A DNA stretch of 64,000 bases from Halorubrum sp. DM2 (GTDB lineage Archaea; Halobacteriota; Halobacteria; Halobacteriales; Haloferacaceae), in NCBI RefSeq assembly GCF_901686465.1, contig NZ_LR594487.1:2387020-2451019 (forward strand), in the 5' to 3' direction. Below the pieces are notes generated by a model, which saw only the letters and a program-made list of their open reading frames with translations, was not told where the DNA came from and made no database searches. This document shows, in pieces, positions 58,223 through 64,000 of the stretch. The position numbers were made by a program, and so were the translations under genes. The number at the start of each line of letters is the position of its first letter. The first letter of the stretch is position 1.

Positions 58223-59029
58223 ATGGAGTCGCTCGAAGCCGAACTCGCCGCGGCCCGCGACCTCGACGTCGCGGCCCTCGCGGACGCCATCGAGTCGATC
58301 GGGTTCGAGTGTACGCGCTGTGGCGGCTGCTGTACCGGCTACGCCCCGGACGAACCGGGCGGCGCGCCGGCCGGAGCGGGGGTCGGCGAGGACGGCGACG
58401 AAGACGGGACCGGAGTCGGCAGCGCGGCGGACTGCCACGGGAGCGACGCGGCCGACGACGCCGACCGCGAGCCGCACACCGCGACCGTCTTCCCGGACGA
58501 GGTCCGCCGCGTCGCCGACGCCGCGGAAGATGCCACCGGCGAGGCGTACGACTGGCGCGACGTGGCCCGGCCGATGCCGTTCGGCCTCGACACCGACGCC
58601 GAGGGCGACCCGGTCGGCGAGACGTTCGAATGGGCGCTCGCGACCGACGACTGCGGCGACTGTACCTTCTACGAGGAGTCCGACGGGCAGGGGGCGTGTA
58701 CGGTCCACGACGCCCGACCGCTCATCTGCCGAACCTATCCGTTCAGCGTCGCGCTGGAGGGGACGAGCCAGCCGATGGGCGAGGCGGTCGACGAGGCGGG
58801 CGTCGTCCGCGCCCACGAGTGCGAGGGTCTCGGCCGCGACATCTCGCGCGAGGATGCCGAGGAGCTGGCCGCCGCGCTGAAGGAACGGGCCGTCCGCGAA
58901 CTGGAGGAGGCGATCGGCGTCCGCGACGGCTACGACCCCGGCGCGGGCGACCGCGCCGACGGCGACGTCGTCGTCTTCGACTCCGAGGGGCCGAAGGAGG
59001 CCGACGGGACCCCCGTCCGCGGAGAATAG
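58223..59029 (+). CDS. YkgJ-type cysteine-cluster protein
   Basis: A 268-residue protein with the zinc/iron-chelating cysteine pattern FECTRCGGCCTGY near residue 31, a Gly/Asp-rich insertion (about 50-85), and the second cluster DDCGDCTFYEES then ACTVHDARPLICRTYPF. These eight cysteines define the CxxCxxCC family (YkgJ/FliB-like), proposed to bind Fe-S or zinc. The C-terminal ~80 residues are helical. Biochemical role unproven. Confidence 0.87.
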   Translation: MESLEAELAAARDLDVAALADAIESIGFECTRCGGCCTGYAPDEPGGAPAGAGVGEDGDEDGTGVGSAADCHGSDAADDADREPHTATVFPDEVRRVADAAEDATGEAYDWRDVARPMPFGLDTDAEGDPVGETFEWALATDDCGDCTFYEESDGQGACTVHDARPLICRTYPFSVALEGTSQPMGEAVDEAGVVRAHECEGLGRDISREDAEELAAALKERAVRELEEAIGVRDGYDPGAGDRADGDVVVFDSEGPKEADGTPVRGE

Positions 59030-59055
59030 CGGTCAGACGCCGGATCTCCTCGCTC

Positions 59056-60003
59056 TCAGACCGCGTCCAGCGCCGCGTCCACGTCGGCGCGGATCGCCTC
59101 GCGGGCGTCCGCCTCCGGGAGCGTGAGCGGCGGGCGCACGGCCGGGTCCGGGATGAACCCGCGGTGGGCGGCCGCGACCTTCGTCGCGGGCGCGAAGCCG
59201 TGGGCGGCACAGCGGTCGAACAGCGGGGCGACCGCGCGGCGGTGGAGCGCCAGCGCCCGGTCGTCGTCGCCCTCGCGGATCGCCTCGCCGAGCGCGACGA
59301 AGACCTCCGGGATCACCTGCGAGAGCGCGTGGATCCCGCCGTCGACGCCGAGGCTCGCGCTCGGGTACAGCTGGGCGTCGACGCCCTGAAAGACGGCGAA
59401 GGAGTCGGGCGTCTCGCGGATCTTCGCTTCGAGGCCGGTGAGGTCGCCGGTCGTGTCCTTCACCCCGACGACCGACTCGCGGGCCGCCGCGTCGGCGAGC
59501 ACGTCGACGTCGACGGACTCGCCGACCGTCGCCGGGATGTCGTACAGGACGATCGGGAGCGGCGCGTCTTCGGCGACCGCCTCGACGAACGCCCGCTGAC
59601 CGTTCGGACTCGTCGATCCGTGGTAGTACGGGAGCGTGACGAGGCCGGCGTCGGCCCCGGCCGCCGCGGCGGCCGAGAGGTGCGATCGCACCCGCGAGAC
59701 CGAGGTGTCGGCCGCGCCGGCGATCACGGGAACCCGCCCGTCGGCCGCGTCGACGACGGTCTCGACGACGGTCCGTCGCTCGTCGTCGTCGAGGCTGGCG
59801 AACTCGCCGGTCGTGCCACAGGGGACCATCCCGTCGATTCCGGCGGCGACGAGCGCGTCGACGTGGCTCGCGAGCGCGTCGGTGTCGATGTCGGCGACCG
59901 CGGCATCGGCGTCGGCGTCGAACGGCGTCACGATCGGCGGCGAGACGGCGGCGTGCGGGAGATCGAGGATCGTCACACGCGACGGTTCGGCGGGCGACGA
60001 CAA
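59056..60003 (-). CDS. DHDPS/KDPG-aldolase family protein
   Basis: A 315-residue class I lyase of the DapA/NanA superfamily. Motifs: VSPPIVTPFD, CGTTGEFASL, the catalytic Tyr in VLYDIPATVG and the Schiff-base Lys in VVGVKDTTGD. Haloarchaea use members of this family both as KD(P)G aldolase of the semi-phosphorylative Entner-Doudoroff pathway and as dihydrodipicolinate synthase; the sequence alone does not separate them. No lysine genes are near, which slightly favours the sugar-acid role. Confidence 0.85.
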   Translation of the reverse strand: MSSPAEPSRVTILDLPHAAVSPPIVTPFDADADAAVADIDTDALASHVDALVAAGIDGMVPCGTTGEFASLDDDERRTVVETVVDAADGRVPVIAGAADTSVSRVRSHLSAAAAAGADAGLVTLPYYHGSTSPNGQRAFVEAVAEDAPLPIVLYDIPATVGESVDVDVLADAAARESVVGVKDTTGDLTGLEAKIRETPDSFAVFQGVDAQLYPSASLGVDGGIHALSQVIPEVFVALGEAIREGDDDRALALHRRAVAPLFDRCAAHGFAPATKVAAAHRGFIPDPAVRPPLTLPEADAREAIRADVDAALDAV

Positions 60004-60090
60004 ATGCGTTGGCCACCGCCGAGCGCGCGGCGACCGGCGGGTCCTGACTGTGTCGGCGGTACAACTATACTACCGCGCGCCCAGCCTTCG

Positions 60091-60516
60091 ATGGAGTCTA
60101 CTATGGAAATCTCCGAGAAACTCCTCTGTCTGTTCAGCGCGGAAGTCCGGGAGACCGACGACGGCGAGTTCGTCGTCGACGTGCCGAAACGAGAGATCGA
60201 CACCGGATCGCTGGAACCGGGCGAGACGTACCGCGTCGCGCTCGTCGCCCGCGACGGGTCCGGCGACGCGGGTGCTGACGACGCCGACCGCTCCGCGTCG
60301 CACGACGGCGACGGCCCGCAGCCGCCGGTCGAACCCGGCGAGATGCGGTACGTCGAGATCGAGGACCTCGGCAAGCAGGGCGACGGGATCGCCCGGGTCG
60401 AGCGCGGCTACGTCATCATCGTCCCGGACACCGAGGTCGGCGAGCGCGTGAAGATCGAAGTGACGGAAGTGAAGTCCAACTTCGCCGTCGGCGAGGTCGT
60501 CGAAGCGGCGGTCTAA
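60091..60516 (+). CDS. TRAM domain RNA-binding protein
   Basis: A 141-residue protein: N-terminal beta region EKLLCLFSAEVRETDDGEFV (about 8-27), an acidic Asp/Ser loop (about 50-80), then a TRAM domain (about 88-141, YVEIEDLGKQGDGIARVERG, GERVKIEV, FAVGEVVE). TRAM proteins bind tRNA or rRNA, and single-domain archaeal members may act as RNA chaperones. ATG 60091 lies ~25 nt after the TATA-like CTATAC; the ATG at 60103 (MEISEKLL) is the alternative. Confidence 0.88.
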   Translation: MESTMEISEKLLCLFSAEVRETDDGEFVVDVPKREIDTGSLEPGETYRVALVARDGSGDAGADDADRSASHDGDGPQPPVEPGEMRYVEIEDLGKQGDGIARVERGYVIIVPDTEVGERVKIEVTEVKSNFAVGEVVEAAV

Positions 60517-60527
60517 ACCGGGAGCCG

Positions 60528-61247
60528 TTACTTTTCGTCCGGCACTCTGGCGTCCCAGTACGACACCGACGCGACGTAGTCGCCGGGGATCGTGTTCCCG
60601 GCCAGCTCGTCGAGCGCGCGGAACGGCTTCGCGACCGCGCCCGGAAGCTCGCGGTAGAAGCCGTACGGCAGTACGAAGTCGTGTTCCTCGTTCGCGAGCG
60701 TGAGCCCCGCCTCGCCGAGCATGGCGGCGACCTGTCGCTCGGAGTAGAGCCGCGACCCCATCGGGAGCAGCCACGTGTACAGCGTCCGTAGGCTGCGGCT
60801 GTTGAACGTGTCGAAGAACACCTGATCGCGGCTGACCCGACAGAGCTCCTTCGCGAACGGGACCGGGTCGTCCATCAGGTGGAAGAATCGCATCGCGACG
60901 ACCGTGTCGAAGTGGTCGTCCGGGAACGGGAGCCGCGAGGCGTCGCCGCGGAGGAACTCGACCGCGTCGGCGTGGCCGGCCGCCGCGACCTTCTCGCGGG
61001 CCTGTTCGAGCATCTCGCGGGAGACGTCGAGTCCGACGACGTCCGCGCCCTGGTCGGCGAGCATCGTCGTGAACCGACCGGTGCCGCAGGCGACCTCCAG
61101 CACGCGGTGGCCCGGATCGACGGGACCCAGCGCGGAGAGGACGGCTTCTTTCTCCCGGCGGTCGATGAGCTGTCCCCCGCCGGAGAACCGGACGTCGTCG
61201 TACTCCTCGGCGACCTCGTCGGCCTGGTACCAGTCCTGTCCCTTCAC
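60528..61247 (-). CDS. Class I SAM-dependent methyltransferase
   Basis: A 239-residue methyltransferase with motif I VLEVACGTGRFTTMLA (about 48-63), the acidic ribose contact VVGLDVSREML, and motif III FPDDHFDTVVAMRFFH. UbiE/Methyltransf_11-like. The C-terminal half (about 140-239) would form the substrate site (GSRLYSERQVAAMLGEAGL). Substrate unknown; no quinone pathway genes are adjacent. Convergent with the TRAM gene, 12 nt apart. Confidence 0.88.
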   Translation of the reverse strand: MKGQDWYQADEVAEEYDDVRFSGGGQLIDRREKEAVLSALGPVDPGHRVLEVACGTGRFTTMLADQGADVVGLDVSREMLEQAREKVAAAGHADAVEFLRGDASRLPFPDDHFDTVVAMRFFHLMDDPVPFAKELCRVSRDQVFFDTFNSRSLRTLYTWLLPMGSRLYSERQVAAMLGEAGLTLANEEHDFVLPYGFYRELPGAVAKPFRALDELAGNTIPGDYVASVSYWDARVPDEK

Positions 61248-61344
61248 GTTGTCCGTGATGGAAGCCGGACCGACAAAACCGTACTGGATGCGGTCCGGCG
61301 TCGGTCCGTCGCGGCGGTCGGTGTCTCCGCAGTCGTCGCCGCGG

Positions 61345-61737
61345 TCACCCGCTCGTGGCGACGTTCTCGGCGGGAATTCGGATTATCACCCGCGCGCCCT
61401 CCTCCTCGTCATGGTGGGGGTACTCGTCGACGCCGAAGTAGCGGCGGGCGAGCTCGTCGATGTGTTCGCGCGCGCCCTTCTCGCTCAGTTCGGCCTCGCC
61501 GCGGACGGAGACGTAGCGGTACGGGTCGTCGGGGTCGAGCACGCTGACGCCGACCTTCGGGTTGTGACGGGCGTTCCGCTCCTTTCGCCGCCCGCGGGCG
61601 GTGTTCACGAGGACGTACTCGCGGTCCTCGTGGTCGACCCACACCGGCGTGACGTGGGGGAGGCCGTCCGGCCCGACGGTGGCGAAGTGCGCGTACGACT
61701 CGGCTTCGAGGATGTCGACGTGGGACTCGGGGATCAC
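61345..61737 (-). CDS. Pyridoxamine 5'-phosphate oxidase-like flavin/F420-binding protein
   Basis: A 130-residue split-barrel protein: SYAHFATVGPDGLPHVTPVW, REYVLVNTARGRRKERNARH and VSVLDPDDPYRYVSVRGEAEL form the PPOX/FDOR-B pattern seen in F420-dependent reductases such as those acting on nitro or quinone substrates. Cofactor (FMN or F420) cannot be settled by eye. Start MIPESHVDILEAESYAH. Confidence 0.88.
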   Translation of the reverse strand: MIPESHVDILEAESYAHFATVGPDGLPHVTPVWVDHEDREYVLVNTARGRRKERNARHNPKVGVSVLDPDDPYRYVSVRGEAELSEKGAREHIDELARRYFGVDEYPHHDEEEGARVIIRIPAENVATSG

Positions 61738-61804
61738 GCGACGAGCTACGGGCGCTCGCCGGAAAACGTGACGGGCAGATCATCGGAGGGATCCGCGCCG
61801 AAAC

Positions 61805-61830
61805 GTGATATTAACACATTATATTATCAC
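61805..61830. promoter_or_regulatory. Inverted repeat upstream of the small wHTH gene
   Basis: GTGATA at 61805-61810 and TATCAC at 61825-61830 are separated by 14 AT-rich bases (TTAACACATTATAT). It lies ~60 nt upstream of the wHTH ATG, just ahead of a TATA-like CTATATG (about 61843-61849), so it may be an operator for that regulator or for the PPOX gene. Confidence 0.4.
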
Positions 61831-61889
61831 AGGCAGATTCCCCTATATGTAGCCAACCTTTACCACTACCCGTGGGATTCGTGTGAGAC

Positions 61890-62162
61890 ATGAGTACCAG
61901 TCCCGCGGAGACCGCTGACCAAGAGCGCCTGTCGGAGTCCGAGTACCGCGACCGCCTGCGCGAACTGCCCCCGAGCGCCAAGCTCGTCGCCAAAGTGCTG
62001 GAGGGCGACGCGCCCCTCTCGCAGGGCGGCCTCGCCGAGGAGTCGCTGCTGCCGGACCGCACGGTCCGCTACGCGCTCAACCGCCTCGAAGAGGAGGGGC
62101 TCGTGGACTCGCGGTACAGCTTCAAGGACGCGCGCAAGCAGGTGTACTACCTCACCGTCTAA
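61890..62162 (+). CDS. Small winged-helix transcriptional regulator (90 aa)
   Basis: A 90-residue MarR/PadR-like DNA-binding protein: helices RDRLRELPPSAKLVAKVLEG, then GGLAEESLLPDRTVRYALNR as helix-turn-helix and LVDSRYSFKDARKQVYYL as the wing. No effector domain. Archaeal proteins of this type often act as general activators of transcription (GvpE/TFIIE-unrelated, often called MarR-type); target unknown. PATE copy B begins ~6 nt after its stop. Confidence 0.87.
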   Translation: MSTSPAETADQERLSESEYRDRLRELPPSAKLVAKVLEGDAPLSQGGLAEESLLPDRTVRYALNRLEEEGLVDSRYSFKDARKQVYYLTV

Positions 62163-62168
62163 GACCGT

Positions 62169-62980
<812 letters not shown>

Positions 62981-63116
62981 GGACTCGATTGACGGCTCCC
63001 GCACAAAAACGGCTCGGAACGGGAGACAGTACTGTGGTGGTTCCGGCGTCTAAACGGCCAAGAAGTACACGAACGTGTATCAAATGCCGGATGACGGGGT
63101 TCGCGGCCGCCACCGC

Positions 63117-64000
63117 TCACAGGTCGAGCGGGCCCGACTTCGTGAACTCGCGGAGCAGCACCGTCGCGTACGACCCGCTCGGCAGCGCGAACCCGAAGCG
63201 AGGGTCCCCGTCCGCCAAGGACACGTCGAGGTCCGTCCGGAGGAGAATCGCCCGGCGGGTCCCCTTCGAATCGAACTCGCCGGGGAGCGCGAAGTCGGCC
63301 GGCTCGATCCCGGCGTCCGCGAGGACCTCGCGCTCGATCTCTCCCGGCTCGCCGTCGCCGAGGTCGGTCTCGGTGCCGACAAGCGGCGCGGTGACGAACG
63401 CCCGCCCGCGCTCGCAGTGCCGCGAGACGACCTCGACCCGGTCGGCGTCGACCCGCTGGAGCCGGTCCGCGTCCGGCGCGTACAGCTCGTCGGGCGCGTC
63501 GCCGTCGGCGAAACAGACCACGTCGCCGGCGACGGGACGCTCGAACGGGAGCCCGCGGCGCAGCCGCTCGCTCACGATCCGGTTGAACAGGAACGACTGG
63601 GCGGCGTTGACGAACAGCCGCTGGAGGTTCGAGGGTACGGCCTCCAGCGCGTGCCACCAGTCCTCGTCGTCGGGCGGCGCGTCGGGGTCGACGCCGCGGT
63701 CGGCGAGCCGGTGGACCATCGAGCGCTCGAACCGGAGCTTGCCGGGAATCTCGTCGAGACAGGCCGCCCAGTCGCCGTCGCCCGTCCCGTCGGCGGCGGA
63801 GCGTTCGGCGTCGTCGACGCCGGCGGCGACGCCCCCGCCGGCGACGTCGGAGTCCACCCCGAACGCCGCGTCGACGCGGTCGCGCGCGGCCCGCGTGTCG
63901 TCCGGCTCCGTCGCCGCCGGGTTGCCGGCGTACAGCCGGACCGCCTCGCGGGGGTCGTTCCGGGCGATCGCGAGCCCGACGACGTGCGTGACCGGCCGCC
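63117..64000 (-). CDS. truD: tRNA pseudouridine(13) synthase TruD (5' end outside window)
   Basis: The C-terminal ~290 residues of a TruD-family enzyme that makes pseudouridine at position 13 of tRNA. Recognisable blocks: VTHVVG-like [15 protein letters not shown] at the window edge, [20 protein letters not shown], the TRUD-domain [32 protein letters not shown] and [18 protein letters not shown] at the end. The catalytic Asp and the start lie beyond base 64000. An acidic loop (about 63780-63860) interrupts the sequence. Confidence 0.92.
   Translation of the reverse strand, partial: RPVTHVVGLAIARNDPREAVRLYAGNPAATEPDDTRAARDRVDAAFGVDSDVAGGGVAAGVDDAERSAADGTGDGDWAACLDEIPGKLRFERSMVHRLADRGVDPDAPPDDEDWWHALEAVPSNLQRLFVNAAQSFLFNRIVSERLRRGLPFERPVAGDVVCFADGDAPDELYAPDADRLQRVDADRVEVVSRHCERGRAFVTAPLVGTETDLGDGEPGEIEREVLADAGIEPADFALPGEFDSKGTRRAILLRTDLDVSLADGDPRFGFALPSGSYATVLLREFTKSGPLDL

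Noticed and set aside
58210-60516. 768-codon frame spanning YkgJ gene, DHDPS gene and TRAM gene
   Set aside because: Out-of-frame or antisense for two recognised genes; only the TRAM segment at its end is real.

Overview
The window is a GC-rich chromosomal segment from an extremely halophilic archaeon, most likely Halorubrum or a close relative in the Haloferacales. Evidence: very acidic proteins, Tat-type lipobox signal peptides with Asp/Gly/Ser-rich linkers, haloarchaeal families (TrmB, Bat/HTH_10 regulator, Thi4, ThiN-type regulator, the KEOPS Pcc1/RpoP/L37Ae cluster), archaeal TATA boxes directly in front of start codons, and two IS200/IS605-derived palindrome-associated elements. No rRNA, CRISPR array or recognisable tRNA gene was seen.

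Layout. (1) 1-10170: a beta-galactoside/galactose island. It holds a GH42 beta-galactosidase (cut by the window start), an SDR dehydrogenase, galactonate dehydratase DgoD, a complete CUT1 sugar ABC transporter, an IclR regulator and a KDPGal/KDPG aldolase. This fits the De Ley-Doudoroff pathway; the KDGal kinase is not in view. (2) 10370-15500: a visibly less GC-rich block with a transposase scar, glutamate dehydrogenase, a tiny zinc-ribbon gene and a large Bat-like sensor/regulator. (3) 15513-23827: Rio2 kinase and an iron/siderophore-type ABC uptake locus with two paralogous binding proteins, each preceded by two TTAGG-N4-CCTAA palindromes (candidate DtxR-family operators). (4) 23898-29707: TrmB regulator, GH13 amylase and a divergent GH15 glucoamylase. 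(5) 30171-43154: housekeeping genes: hisF, a glycosyltransferase, the prefoldin/pcc1/rpoP/rpl37ae operon, a sensor kinase, thi4, pyruvate kinase, NfeD, dcd and a ThiN-type regulator. (6) 43155-52947: metG, riboflavin reductase, COG1340 coiled-coil protein, SppA, DUF373, aroE and others. (7) 53004-56411: a pABA/chorismate cluster in which component I (pabB) is broken by a frameshift and an insertion carrying stops, while pabA and pabC look intact. (8) 56520-64000: Rieske protein, YkgJ-type protein, DHDPS-family aldolase, TRAM protein, methyltransferase, PPOX protein, a small wHTH, guaA and the 3' part of truD.

The most interesting non-coding signal is a dispersed element of about 250-320 bp present three times (29741-30058 +, 37134-37394 -, 51421-51674 +). 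Its three hairpins keep their pairing while their sequence changes between copies, and conserved segments lie between them. That is covariation expected of a structured RNA or DNA element rather than a decaying repeat. I do not recognise it as a named family. Other points of interest are the broken pabB, a mobile element that supplies the stop codon of guaA, tandem palindromes upstream of trmB, a cysteine-free L37Ae, and a possible non-coding RNA upstream of metG.
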